A stretch of 64,000 nucleotides of DNA from Liquorilactobacillus hordei DSM 19519 (GTDB taxonomy: Bacteria; Bacillota; Bacilli; Lactobacillales; Lactobacillaceae). A program made the translations under genes and the position numbers. Under the pieces are notes generated by a model. That model had not been told where the DNA came from. It was given only the letters and a program-made list of their open reading frames with translations, and ran no database searches. How positions within the stretch are numbered: position 1 is the first letter of the stretch; each line of letters opens with the position of its first letter. This document shows positions 37,765 through 48,849 of the stretch, in pieces. Where the stretch lies: NCBI RefSeq assembly GCF_019443985.1, contig NZ_CP049303.1, positions 372,001-436,000 of the forward strand, given 5' to 3'.

Positions 37765-38451
37765 ATGGTGAAAAAAATTGGAATCTTAGGAGCTGGAAAG
37801 TTAGGAACAGTATTAGGACAACTTGCCCTAAAGGCCGGATATCAAGTATACATTGCTGGTTCAGGTAGTCCTGAGAAGATTGCATTAACAGTAGAAGTAT
37901 TATTGCCAGGGGCTGAGGCACTTACTGCAAAAGAAGTTACAGAAAAAACAGATATAATAGCACTAGCTCTTCCATTAGGTAAATACCAAACTCTTTCAGT
38001 TGAGCAGTTGGCTGGAAAGTTAGTGATAGATGCAATGAACTATTGGTGGGAGGTAGATGGGCAGCGTGCAGATCTAACTGATGTTAGTAGTTCATCGAGT
38101 GAACTAGTTCAAAACTATTTAAAGAAGAGTATTGTGGTAAAAGCTTTTAATCATATGGGGTATCATGACTTATACGATGAAGCAAAGCCTAAAAATCAGG
38201 CTGGGCGCAAGGCAATTGCAATAGTTGGCGATAGACAAGAGGCAATACAAAAAGTTGCTACAGTAGTGGATGACTTTGGTTTTGATCCCTTGAACGAAGG
38301 AGCTCTTTCACAGGGAATTCGAATGGAGCCTGGAAGTCCGGTTTTTGGTGCAAATTTAAGATATGACGAATTAAAGAAACAGTTAGATATCTTTGAAACA
38401 ACTAAGAGAGGTAAGGCCGCAAAAAAAGCGGGTAATCATGCTTTAAAATAA
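37765..38451 (+). CDS. NADPH-dependent F420-reductase-like NAD(P)-binding protein
   Basis: 228 residues with an N-terminal Rossmann motif (GILGAGKLGTVLGQLAL) and the KAFNHMGYHDL segment typical of the NADP oxidoreductase, coenzyme-F420-dependent family. Lactobacilli are not known to make F420, so it more likely reduces a flavin or another acceptor. It follows the LLM gene by 2 bp, suggesting a reductase/oxygenase pair. A strong terminator follows. Confidence 0.78.
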   Translation: MVKKIGILGAGKLGTVLGQLALKAGYQVYIAGSGSPEKIALTVEVLLPGAEALTAKEVTEKTDIIALALPLGKYQTLSVEQLAGKLVIDAMNYWWEVDGQRADLTDVSSSSSELVQNYLKKSIVVKAFNHMGYHDLYDEAKPKNQAGRKAIAIVGDRQEAIQKVATVVDDFGFDPLNEGALSQGIRMEPGSPVFGANLRYDELKKQLDIFETTKRGKAAKKAGNHALK

Positions 38452-38470
38452 AAAAATGTGACATAAGTGA

Positions 38471-38522
38471 AGTGCTCTATAATAGTTAGACAAAAATCTA
38501 ATTATTATAGAGCACTTTTTTA
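38471..38522 (+). terminator. strong intrinsic terminator
   Basis: A 20-bp stem (38471-38490 with 38497-38516, one G-T pair) with a CAAAAA loop and six T. It serves the plus-strand pair above; the facing ydbT gene ends in its T-run. The bases just before it (GTGACATAAGTGAAGTGC) look like an end of the dispersed repeat joined to the end of the IS. Confidence 0.9.
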
Positions 38523-40009
38523 CCTTTTCAAAGTATAATTTTTTATTTTAGGAGCACAAGATTTTTTAATATTCTCACAAATTGACCAAGATAGGTATTT
38601 TAAATTTATCTTTAGTGTAAATTCTCCTGTTTTGAGTGAAAATGTGATATGACCAAGTTGCTGGTGATAGAGAAAAGGTGTGGTAGATATTGAAACTGCT
38701 TGAATTTTGTTTAAGGGACAGAGATATTCAGTAAGTGTGAAGAAATGGACAATTTTGATGACTAATAATTCCTGTTTATATTGTGTGATTGCCTGACTTT
38801 TGGTTTTCCAAAGAGCGTGGACAACTGATAACAAGGTAAAGAGTAGGATCGCTATACCGAGGAAGAAATTCCAGTTGCTATTCCAAAAAAATAGTGGGAT
38901 TAATAATGAAAGACTTAAAAAGCAAAAACGACTAAACAAAAAATAGTGTGGTGAACACGGAAATCTCAAGGGTTCTGTCTGAGCAATTATTTCAGCAAAT
39001 TCGGGTAAAATCTGTGCAAGTTTCTTGGATAACAAGCGACTGTTTATTATTGGAAAGAGGAAAAAAGTAGTATCACTTGTATCTTCTTTGTTTTCACTTT
39101 TTTTACCCGATGCTAATAGAAGTTCAACTGTTTTGATGTTCAGAAGTACTTGTAATAAAGAACCTTTTGTGCGAACAGCCTGAATTCGTTCAATTGGAAT
39201 ACTTAAGGTTGTGCGCGTAAAAAAACCACGCTCGATGACGATATGATTGCTCTCGCGATATACTTTAAATTTATAATATTTGAAAATATTTTTTATAATA
39301 GATCCTAAGATAGCAAATACGGCAACTATGATTATGAGCGAAGTGATAATTAGTAACCCTCTAGCAATGACTTTATTCAAAAATGGATCTAAGTATTTAT
39401 TAATAAAACCAGTAAAGTGATAAGAAATTGCAATTAATCCTAAGATCCAAGAAATAATATCAAAGTCTACAAGTGAAAAGACAATGATATCGTTTAAGGA
39501 AACAGAATATTGCGACTTAGAATTAGAATGTTGATCAAGTGATTTAATATCCAAATTGAGAGAATCCTTTTCCCCTAGACGAAATCGTTCAAGTAAATCA
39601 TATGTTGATTGAGGTACGACCTCTAAGATAACACTTTCAACTTTATTACCTGAGCTAGCCGTTTCAACAGTCAGTTTGACAACTTTAAATGGGCGGAACA
39701 GAAACCATGTTTCTTGATGAAATGATTGAATTCTCGAAAAAGGAATAATTTGTTCACGTTTAAGGAAGATACCTGATTTAACTGATAAGGTTGTGGAATT
39801 GATAGTGTACTTAAACGTAAGCCAACGATATGTATTAAAGATAACTGCTATGGTGATTAAAATACCAAAAATTGAAATACTAAGAAGCCAGTTAGATTTA
39901 TCATTTGGATTGCGCAGAATATCTAAAATTAAAATAAGTGAGAGAGATAGCGACCAAGAAATACTTTTTTTAATATTACAAGAGGATGGAGACGGTAATA
40001 ATTAGACAT
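38520..40009 (-). pseudogene. ydbT: YdbT-like PH-domain membrane protein, frameshifted in an A-tract
   Basis: The gene begins at the ATG at 40009, overlapping the stop of the ydbS-like gene by 8 bp, with the family's typical opening (MSNYYRLHPLVILKK). After seven A (minus strand; 39965-39971) the frame hits a stop within about 12 codons, while the +1-base frame continues intact (SISWSLSLSLILILDIL...) to 38520. One extra A would restore about 496 codons. The rest shows hydrophobic segments and two or three bacterial PH (DUF304) domains, for example YTINSTTLSVKSGIFLKREQ. A slippery tract of this type could also be a sequencing error or a phase switch. Confidence 0.8.
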
Positions 40010-40493
40010 CTTCACGGATCACCTCAACTAACTCCAATATTTGATTACGTAGATCAGCTGCTGTAGCAATGTCTAATCCACTCAAGGAGTGTGTGCTGGC
40101 GGCAGTATGAATTGATAGTTCTGTTAAATTTACAAGGCGAAGAATCGGGCCTTGAGAGGTTTCAATGTGTTGGATGCGCACTAGCGGTATATATGTTGTT
40201 TTACGGAAGAAAAATCCAGTTTGAATTGCAACCTCTGTTTCATTAATTTCATATCGATGAAATGTATACCTATAAGGAACTAAGAGTAAAGAAGCCAAGG
40301 TTACTAATATTACGATAATTGTGAGGACTATTGTAGCTTTATTTATCCAGGTACTGTGCAAAAATATCTTAATAAAAAATTGAGCAACTTGGATAATAAT
40401 AATTGATATAAGAAAGCTTATTAAATTTTTTATAATCCACACTTTTTTGATGGATGAAGGCATTTTGTTTTTTAGTAAACTATATGTATGCAT
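40002..40493 (-). CDS. ydbS: YdbS-like PH-domain membrane protein
   Basis: 163 residues: two membrane segments (about residues 25-75) followed by a bacterial PH/DUF304 domain (RYEINETEVAIQTGFFFRKT, PLVRIQHIET). B. subtilis YdbS and YdbT form such a pair, and YdbST has been linked to resistance to amyloliquecidin-type antimicrobials. I chose the ATG at 40493; a TTG at 40505 is also in frame. Translationally coupled to ydbT. Confidence 0.75.
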   Translation of the reverse strand: MHTYSLLKNKMPSSIKKVWIIKNLISFLISIIIIQVAQFFIKIFLHSTWINKATIVLTIIVILVTLASLLLVPYRYTFHRYEINETEVAIQTGFFFRKTTYIPLVRIQHIETSQGPILRLVNLTELSIHTAASTHSLSGLDIATAADLRNQILELVEVIREDV

Positions 40494-40670
40494 TAAATGT
40501 ACCAACTTTCAATGTAGTATCTATAATACTAACAAATTACAATGAAGATCGCAAAATACAAGAAATTATAAACTTTTAAAAAGTAAGTGTTGACAAATAG
40601 TTAAGAAGTCACTACAATTATAGTTGTTATAGAAAAGATAACAAATAAAACTATGTCAGGAGAGTTTTCG

Positions 40671-41276
40671 ATGGAACAAAAACTTATTGAATTATTAAAA
40701 AATAGACGCTCAATTTATGCTTTAGGAAAAAATGTTAAGGACTCAAAAGAAGAAATTACTAATTTAGTTAAGAAGGCAATTAAGGAATCACCTACTGCTT
40801 TTAATAACCAATCAACACGTGCAATTGTCCTTTTTGGAAATGCATCAGACAAGGCTTGGGATTTAGTAGCAGACAGATTAAAGTCTGAAGTACCAACAGA
40901 AGAAGCATACGCTAAAACAAAAGAAAAAATTGATTCATTTAAAGCAGGCTTTGGAACAGTATTGTTCTTTACAGATCAAACAACAGTTGATGATAATAAA
41001 GCACAATTTGCTTTATATGCTGATAACTTCCAAGATTGGTCAGAACAAGGCCTTGGTGGAGCTCAGCAAAGTGTCTGGGTTGCTTTAGCAGAAAACAAAC
41101 TGGGAGCAAGCCTACAACATTATAACCCACTTATAGATGATGCTTTCAAAGAAGCATTTAATGTTCCTGAAGGATGGGTTTTACGCGCAGAAATGCCATT
41201 TGGTTCGATTGAAGCAACACGTGAGGAAAAAGTATACATGGATGATGAAGAACGTGTCCGTGTAATCGAAAACTAA
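40671..41276 (+). CDS. nitroreductase family protein
   Basis: 201 residues from the ATG at 40671, which follows AGGAGAG by 8 bases. NRRSIYALGKNV at the start and SVWVALAENKLGASLQHYNP near the middle fit FMN-binding nitroreductases of the YdgI/oxidoreductase type found in lactobacilli. It reduces nitro compounds or quinones with NAD(P)H; the natural substrate is unknown. Monocistronic. Confidence 0.82.
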   Translation: MEQKLIELLKNRRSIYALGKNVKDSKEEITNLVKKAIKESPTAFNNQSTRAIVLFGNASDKAWDLVADRLKSEVPTEEAYAKTKEKIDSFKAGFGTVLFFTDQTTVDDNKAQFALYADNFQDWSEQGLGGAQQSVWVALAENKLGASLQHYNPLIDDAFKEAFNVPEGWVLRAEMPFGSIEATREEKVYMDDEERVRVIEN

Positions 41277-41306
41277 TTTTTCCAAAAATAAGCTAGATTA
41301 CAGGAA

Positions 41307-41395
41307 ATGTGATATAAGTCGAAAAAAATTGACTTATTAAACAATATTTATACGAAATAAATAGAGTGGGTGGGTCAAAATTTAATTTTTTGTCC
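41307..41395 (-). repeat. dispersed repeat, short copy in reverse orientation
   Basis: Read on the minus strand it starts with the GGGTCAAAA/TTAATTTTTTG terminator-like part, then CTCTATTTATTTCGTATAAA and a shortened palindrome ending in GACTTATATCAC. The central part of the full repeat is missing. Confidence 0.55.
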
Positions 41396-41412
41396 CCAAA
41401 TAAAGCCAAAAA

Positions 41413-41456
41413 AGAAACCAGATCAAAAATTAATTTTGACCTGGCTTCTTTTTTAG
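41413..41456 (+). terminator. intrinsic terminator after the nitroreductase gene
   Basis: AGAAACCAGATCAAAAATTA pairs with the following AATTTTGACCTGGCTTCT (few mismatches), then six T. It may also stop transcripts from the facing phosphatase gene, because A-rich DNA lies on its left side. Confidence 0.7.
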
Positions 41457-41501
41457 ATTGTACGTAAATTACGCTCTATAAATCAGTCGAAATCTGCAAC
41501 A

Positions 41502-42260
41502 CTAAATAACATAATTCTTTTGAAAATCTGCAACGTAGTCTTTTGGAAGATTAAGTCCATCAAGGAGATAGTCGTCAAAACCTCCAAAGCGTTGGCTTAT
41601 TAAATCAAATGCATGTTCTAAATAATCGCTTTTAACATTCAATGATACTTCTAGTCCTGCTAGTTTTTTAGGAGTTAGTCGATTTGCGAAAGCATTCAAA
41701 ATTGTTTTATTGGCTTCTTTGCGATCTTCATTTGTTTGTAGATAATCCCTATAGATTTCATCAGATGTAGCACCTGCTATTTTTAGAATCAGGGCAGCAG
41801 CAAAACCAGTACGATCTTTTCCAGCGAAACAATGAAAAATTATTGGCTGAGGATTTTTAACTAATTCCATGAGAAAAGTATGATAACCTGTTTGAGCAGA
41901 GTGGCCTAATACAAGTTCAGTGTATGCATCAAACATGTGCGATTCTATGTTATCAGAGATTGTCATATTTTTAAGGCTGGGGTTAGCCTGACCAGCTGTC
42001 GACATCAAATTGATGTTTTCGTATGCAATTTTTTCAAATACAGAGTCTGGTCGATTTGCAATTTCCTCTGGTCGTCTGAAGTCGTATATTTTTTTAAGAT
42101 GTAGTTTATCTTCAAGAAAAGAGCTATCATACGGAGAAATATTGCATAATTCGCCACTTCTAAAAAATGTTTTCTCTTTTAATTGACCATGTGTAACAGG
42201 AATACCACCAATATCTCTAATATTTACAATGGTGGTTTTTTTTGTGTAGTCAACAGTCAA
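41502..42260 (-). CDS. tyrosine-protein phosphatase
   Basis: About 252 residues with the P-loop HCFAGKDRTGF (Cys-X5-Arg) of secreted or cytosolic dual-specificity-like phosphatases (DUF1706-free Y_phosphatase3 type), and the N-terminal NIRDIGG motif typical of that group. The start is uncertain: TTG at 42260 lies 7 bases after GGGAG, while a GTG at 42269 overlaps the site. Could dephosphorylate proteins or phosphoinositides; no partner is nearby. Confidence 0.83.
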   Translation of the reverse strand: MTVDYTKKTTIVNIRDIGGIPVTHGQLKEKTFFRSGELCNISPYDSSFLEDKLHLKKIYDFRRPEEIANRPDSVFEKIAYENINLMSTAGQANPSLKNMTISDNIESHMFDAYTELVLGHSAQTGYHTFLMELVKNPQPIIFHCFAGKDRTGFAAALILKIAGATSDEIYRDYLQTNEDRKEANKTILNAFANRLTPKKLAGLEVSLNVKSDYLEHAFDLISQRFGGFDDYLLDGLNLPKDYVADFQKNYVI

Positions 42261-42439
42261 ATGAATCACTCCCGTGTTATATTAGCTTTAAAGTACAATA
42301 TTGATTGTACACTAAGGTTGGAGAAAAATGTAAAAAGACGGACAATTATAATAAAAAATGTTTACATTTCGTAAGCTTTGTGAAAAAATATCTATCAACA
42401 ATAATATATTATTCAAAAAAGTTTTAGGGGTAATGATTT

Positions 42440-43000
42440 ATGAATAAAGAGAGAGAAATGTATGAAAAAATTATACATCTGATAGAAAAGAAGGGGACAA
42501 AGTTTACCACAGATGAACTTGCCAGCGAACTTAAGATTAGTAAAAGAACTTTGTATACACTTTTTCCAAATAAAGTAGCAATTATTAATGAAACAATTGA
42601 CTTTGTATTTTACGAATTCAGAGATAGTTGGGAGGCGGAAGCACTGGAAGGAAAGACATCCCTTTCAGATTTGCTGAAGTGTCAATGGGACAACTTTCCT
42701 GATAATTACGATGTGGATAAGTTGATTAAGTTTGCAGTAAAAATCAGAAATGATTATCCAGAACAATGGGCTAAATTAGAAGAAAATATTGACGAGACCA
42801 GTGAACTAATATATAAGGTTTTGATTGAAAATGAAGATATCAGAGTATTAACTAGTACAGAGAAAAAAGTATTGCAGATGCTAGTACGGCAGACATTTAG
42901 ATGTTTGCTTGGAGAAAACTATCTTGAAGAAAATGGACTGAATTTCAAGGAAACAGTAATGTCACTTCTCAGAATGATTTTATTTGGAATACAGTACTAG
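42440..43000 (+). CDS. TetR family transcriptional regulator
   Basis: 186 residues. The first 50 form the TetR helix-turn-helix (KFTTDELASELKISKRTLYTLFPNK); the rest is a ligand domain without family resemblance that I can name. Neighbours are a facing racemase-family gene and a divergent phosphatase gene, so its target may be the phosphatase promoter or lie elsewhere. Confidence 0.82.
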   Translation: MNKEREMYEKIIHLIEKKGTKFTTDELASELKISKRTLYTLFPNKVAIINETIDFVFYEFRDSWEAEALEGKTSLSDLLKCQWDNFPDNYDVDKLIKFAVKIRNDYPEQWAKLEENIDETSELIYKVLIENEDIRVLTSTEKKVLQMLVRQTFRCLLGENYLEENGLNFKETVMSLLRMILFGIQY

Positions 43001-43001
43001 T

Positions 43002-43694
43002 TTAATTTTGCAATGCAGCTTTGAGAATATCGTTCACATGAATTGAAACAGTATCATATACAGTCATATCAATATCTTTTTGGCTTAGGATTAATGGAAG
43101 TTCGGTACAACCTAGAATTATGCCTTCTAGGTTGTTTTTCGTGTCCATTTCTTTGATTATTTCAAGTAATGTTTGTTTACTTTGGGTAGTCACAATACCA
43201 ACTTCTAATTCTTCTGATATTATTTGATGAATAATGGCAATTTGTTTTTCAGAAGGGCACACAAGGTTTATGCCAGCGGATTGCATCTTTTTTTGGTAAA
43301 ATCCGAGTTCCATAGTCATTTTTGTACCAAGCAGTCCAATTCTTTGCTGTCTGTTTTTCTTAATTGCGATTAGAGTTGAATCAACAATACTTATTAAAGG
43401 TAGTGGCGAAACTTTGGCCAATTCGTCAAAAATCATATGAGGTGTATTCGCAGTTAGAGCTGCGAAATCCGCACCTGCTTTTTTCAAGTTTTTTAGACTA
43501 GCTAAAAGAACCTGTAAGAGTTGTTGCTTATCTTCTAGTTCCTCCAATGTTAGAAGTTCAAAAACATCCAGACTGTCAATTACAATTGGCGGGCAAGAAT
43601 GCGGCCTCTTTTGCTGAAATTTAATTACTATTTGTTGATAATAATCAATTGTTGAGACTGGACCCATCCCACCAATCAAACCTATTTTTTTCAT
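43002..43694 (-). CDS. aspartate/glutamate racemase family protein
   Basis: 230 residues. GLIGGMGPVSTIDYY and ILGCTELPLIL are the conserved ends of the family; GCTE carries the second catalytic cysteine. The first half-site reads TANTPH, with no cysteine before NT, as in the YgeA/RacX branch rather than in classical aspartate racemase. It probably racemises a broader set of amino acids or is weakly active. Start at 43694 after AAGGAGAG. Ends 1 bp after the facing TetR gene. Confidence 0.8.
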   Translation of the reverse strand: MKKIGLIGGMGPVSTIDYYQQIVIKFQQKRPHSCPPIVIDSLDVFELLTLEELEDKQQLLQVLLASLKNLKKAGADFAALTANTPHMIFDELAKVSPLPLISIVDSTLIAIKKNRQQRIGLLGTKMTMELGFYQKKMQSAGINLVCPSEKQIAIIHQIISEELEVGIVTTQSKQTLLEIIKEMDTKNNLEGIILGCTELPLILSQKDIDMTVYDTVSIHVNDILKAALQN

Positions 43695-43896
43695 ACACAT
43701 ACTCTCCTTGGAAATTAATCAATTAGTAGTATTATACAACTAATTTTCTAGAATAAAATGTAAAATTGGTATACAAAAAAAGATTGTGAAATTAATAATA
43801 AGGTGTTTTACACGATATGTTTGTGATGAAGTGAGCAGCTGGAATACAAACTGTTGCTTAAAGAAAGAAAGCTCAATCTCTTGCAATTTCACATAA

Positions 43897-45459
<1,563 letters not shown>

Positions 45460-45474
45460 TTAGGAGGGATCTTG

Positions 45475-47154
45475 ATGACAGTTTTTAACATGCAGACGAG
45501 AGAAAAAAATTTGCAGAAAATGCAAAATGAAGAACTTGACGTACTGGTAATTGGCGGAGGGATAACAGGTGTTGGAATTGCCTTAGATGCTGAGACTAGG
45601 GGTTTAAAAACTGGCTTAATTGAAATGAGAGACTTTGCTTCTGGGACTTCCAGTAGATCAACTAAGTTGGTTCACGGTGGGCTACGTTATCTTAAACAAC
45701 TGGCAGTTCATGAAGTTGCAGAGGTTGGTTCGGAACGTGCAATTGTTTATGAGAATGCTCCACATGTGACGACACCCGTGAAGATGATGCTGCCTTTTTA
45801 TGCTGGTGGAACCTTTGGCAAATTCACAACAGCAATTGCACTGGATGTCTATGATTACTTAGCGAAGGTCAAAAAAAGTGAGCGGAAATTTATGCTCGAT
45901 CCTAGTGATTCACTTAAACGTGAGCCATACCTAAAAGCAGATGGGTTAAAAGGGACTGGAGTGTACGTTGAATATCGAACTGATGATGCTCGTCTTGTCT
46001 TAGAAGTGGCTAAGGAAGCAAATGAACAAGGTGTCTTATTGGCAAATTATACAAAGGTTACAGATCTAACATATAATGGCCAAGGGCATGTAAACGGAGC
46101 AAGGTATATAGACCAGGTATCTGGCGAAACAGGAACAATTTATGCGAAGCGTGTTGTTAATGCTGCGGGTCCGTGGGTAGATAACATCAGACAGATGGAT
46201 GGCTCTGATATTGGAAAGCACTTGCATCTTACTAAGGGTGTTCATTTGGTTGTTGATAATGCGAAGTTTCCAGTAAAAAATGCAATCTTTTTTGATACTC
46301 CATTCAATGATAAGAGAATGATGTTCGTTATCCCACGTGAAGGTAAAACTTATTTTGGGACAACTGATACTAGCTGGGATAAAGATGCAAAGGAACCATC
46401 GATTACAAGTAAGGATGTGCATTACATTTTAAGTGCTGTTAACCAGATGTTTGCAATCGAGCCACTGACCTTCGCGGATGTTGAATCAGCTTGGTCAGGT
46501 GTTAGACCGCTGATTCAAGAAGAAGGGAAAAGTCCATCTGAAATATCACGTAAAGATGAGATTTTCCACTCTGATTCAGGTTTATATTCAATTGCTGGTG
46601 GTAAGCTAACTGGATATCGCAAAATGGCCGAAAAAATTGTTAATAAATTGGCTAAAGATTTTGCACAAGAATATGGGGACTATCATTATGTGGATACACA
46701 AACGGAAAAATTACCATTATCAGGGGCTGACAACAGAGGGAGTCAAGGATTTAAAGAGTTTTTGCCAGAGGCAGTAAAGCGTGGAATTGACGCAGGATTG
46801 GAAGAGGAACAGGCAGAAGCTTTGGTCCATCGTTATGGTCTGAATGTCGATGAGGTTTACAAATTCTTAGAAGAATCCAAGGAAGCAGATACAGAATTGG
46901 AACCAATTGATTATGCACAACTACATTATGGTTTGGAAGATGAAATGGTAATTCACCCGATTGATTACCTTCTACGTAGAAGTAGTCAAATGTTATTTGG
47001 ATTTAACCACATGAAGTCGGTTTACAAAGAAATAGTTGATGAAATGGCTAATTATTATAATTGGTCAAATGAAACAAGTGAAAAGATGTTGGTTGAAGTT
47101 GAAAAACAAATTGAAATTAGACAGGCTTTCAAGGAAGAAGAAGTTACCAGTTAA
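45475..47154 (+). CDS. glpO: glycerol-3-phosphate oxidase/dehydrogenase, paralog 2
   Basis: 559 residues. VIGGGITGVGIALDAETRG binds FAD; GTSSRSTKLVHGGLRYLKQL and FVIPREGKTYFGTTDT follow. Adjacent to glpK, so this is the paralog used for glycerol catabolism. AGGAGGG precedes the ATG by 8 bases; a TTG 3 bp earlier is less likely. The paralog at 29.7 kb is clearly related but has diverged strongly along its length, so the duplication is old. Confidence 0.93.
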   Translation: MTVFNMQTREKNLQKMQNEELDVLVIGGGITGVGIALDAETRGLKTGLIEMRDFASGTSSRSTKLVHGGLRYLKQLAVHEVAEVGSERAIVYENAPHVTTPVKMMLPFYAGGTFGKFTTAIALDVYDYLAKVKKSERKFMLDPSDSLKREPYLKADGLKGTGVYVEYRTDDARLVLEVAKEANEQGVLLANYTKVTDLTYNGQGHVNGARYIDQVSGETGTIYAKRVVNAAGPWVDNIRQMDGSDIGKHLHLTKGVHLVVDNAKFPVKNAIFFDTPFNDKRMMFVIPREGKTYFGTTDTSWDKDAKEPSITSKDVHYILSAVNQMFAIEPLTFADVESAWSGVRPLIQEEGKSPSEISRKDEIFHSDSGLYSIAGGKLTGYRKMAEKIVNKLAKDFAQEYGDYHYVDTQTEKLPLSGADNRGSQGFKEFLPEAVKRGIDAGLEEEQAEALVHRYGLNVDEVYKFLEESKEADTELEPIDYAQLHYGLEDEMVIHPIDYLLRRSSQMLFGFNHMKSVYKEIVDEMANYYNWSNETSEKMLVEVEKQIEIRQAFKEEEVTS

Positions 47155-47217
47155 AGATACAGGTAATATAAGATTAGACTGAGTATTTTGATCTATAAAA
47201 CACATTTATACTAAACG

Positions 47218-47376
47218 AAGGGGCTGGGTCAAAAGTTAAATTTTGATTCAGTTTCTTTATTTATTCCGCATAAACGTGTTTCATAAGTCAAAATTCTCCG
47301 TCTAACTTCGAATTGCTCATAGCAAAGTACTCGCTATGTTCGTAATTTCAAGTTAGTACTCAAATTTTCCCGACTT
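47218..47376 (+). repeat. dispersed palindromic repeat, copy 3, split by an IS
   Basis: Nearly identical to the copy at 25020-25178 and interrupted at the same base. It lies right after glpO. Its last 16 bp continue at 48850-48865 beyond the IS. Confidence 0.82.
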
Positions 47377-47409
47377 TGTACTGCCTTAAAAAAGTTGGAC
47401 ATGTTTGTT

Positions 47410-48252
47410 TTAATTATTAGTTAGATACTGTTTACGATATTCGACTGGAGTTAATCCGTGACGCTTAAGTGAAATTCGCTGGTTATTATACCAAGCAACA
47501 TAATGTTCCACTAATGTACTTAGTTCACTGAGCGAAGTAACCTTAATGCGCCTTAAACATTCACGTTTAAGCATACTGAAAAAGCTCTCAACTGGAGCAT
47601 TGTCTAAACAATTTCCCTTACGGGACATGCTTTGAATGAAATGATGATGTCTTAGTTTAGCTTGATAATTGGTCATTTGATATTGCCATCCTTGATCAGA
47701 GTGTAGAATTGGTTTAGTTGTTGCGGGAATCTTTTTAATGACTGTCTCAAGGGTTTGATCGATTAAAACACGATTGGGTGTTGAACTAACTTTAGCGGCT
47801 AAAACTTCATTACTAGCCTCATCAATAACTGTCGAAATATAACCCCATTTTCCACACGTAAGTTTAAACTGACTGACGTCAGTATGCAAAACAGTATATG
47901 GTTTATGGGCCTTGAATTGTTGCTTGAGCAAGTTAGGTACCACCTGTCCAACATGACCATGATATGAGTTGTACCGACCAGAATGTTTTGAAAAAAGAGT
48001 AACTTTCAGACCCATAGAAAACATAATTTTACGAACAGTTTCTAGACAAAGTTTAACATGATGCTGTTTTAAAACAAATCTCATGCGACGATAACCATAA
48101 GTTTGATGAGAGCGGGCAAATTCTTGCCGAATAATTTGTTTAACCTGACGATATTTATCAGGCCGGTTTAGACAAGCTAAATGATAGTAATACGTCGAAC
48201 GCGCAAGTCCCGCAACTTTTAAGAGCGTAATAAAGGGATAATCACGCCGCAA
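47410..48252 (-). CDS. IS3-family transposase OrfB (copy 2)
   Basis: 280 residues, identical to copy 1. The DDE core (LHTDVSQF, HSDQGWQY, PVESFF) is intact. Expressed most likely by -1 frameshifting from orfA. Confidence 0.93.
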   Translation of the reverse strand: MRRDYPFITLLKVAGLARSTYYYHLACLNRPDKYRQVKQIIRQEFARSHQTYGYRRMRFVLKQHHVKLCLETVRKIMFSMGLKVTLFSKHSGRYNSYHGHVGQVVPNLLKQQFKAHKPYTVLHTDVSQFKLTCGKWGYISTVIDEASNEVLAAKVSSTPNRVLIDQTLETVIKKIPATTKPILHSDQGWQYQMTNYQAKLRHHHFIQSMSRKGNCLDNAPVESFFSMLKRECLRRIKVTSLSELSTLVEHYVAWYNNQRISLKRHGLTPVEYRKQYLTNN

Positions 48253-48272
48253 TTCGTTAATTGTTTTAACTT

Positions 48273-48797
48273 TTAGTGCTGTTTTTTGTTTCGAATTACG
48301 GCATCCAATTTTTTTAGATAAACATTCTCAATTTTAGTATAGGAAAGTTCCTGTTCTAAATGTCTGATTTGTTTTTGTTGTCTCTCTATTAACTGTTGTT
48401 CGGTCTTTTTCTTGGATGTTTCTTTCTTTTTCTTAACCATCTTGGGTCGTCCTATCTTAGATGAAATTACGGCTTTAATTCCAAATTGCCGCATTAATTT
48501 AAGCCAATTATAAACGACTGTGTGGCTGATATCAAAGTGGATGGCTGTTTTTTGAATACTGGTAGAATGGTTCAAGTAATAGGTAATAACCGCTACCTTG
48601 AAATCATTAGAATAGTGTCGGCGTTTAAGCTGTTTAAGACCGGTAGGGCCAAAAGCTTTATAACGCGACACCCAAATTACTAACGGAGTATCACTCGGCA
48701 TCTTATATTTCAGACACAGTGTGTGGAGTGAATTTTCACCATTTAAATATTCTTTAACTACTTTCAACTTAAAGCTGTAGGTATAATTACGTGTCAA
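48273..48797 (-). CDS. IS3-family transposase OrfA (copy 2)
   Basis: 174 residues from the TTG at 48797, identical to copy 1, with two helix-turn-helix regions and a basic coiled-coil-like tail. GGAGG lies 7 bases before the TTG. Confidence 0.9.
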   Translation of the reverse strand: MTRNYTYSFKLKVVKEYLNGENSLHTLCLKYKMPSDTPLVIWVSRYKAFGPTGLKQLKRRHYSNDFKVAVITYYLNHSTSIQKTAIHFDISHTVVYNWLKLMRQFGIKAVISSKIGRPKMVKKKKETSKKKTEQQLIERQQKQIRHLEQELSYTKIENVYLKKLDAVIRNKKQH

Positions 48798-48849
48798 AAA
48801 AGCACCTCCAAAACTTGATTTACATGTCCAAGTTTTGTAAGGCACTTCA

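Larger units (their letters stand above)
47377..48849 (-). mobile_element. IS3-family (IS150-group) element, copy 2
   Basis: 1473 bp, apparently identical to copy 1, same orientation, same CTT duplication (47374-47376 and 48850-48852), and inserted at the same position of another copy of the dispersed repeat. Flanking DNA beyond the repeat differs from copy 1, so this is not simply one duplicated block, although repeat plus IS could have moved together. Confidence 0.93.
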
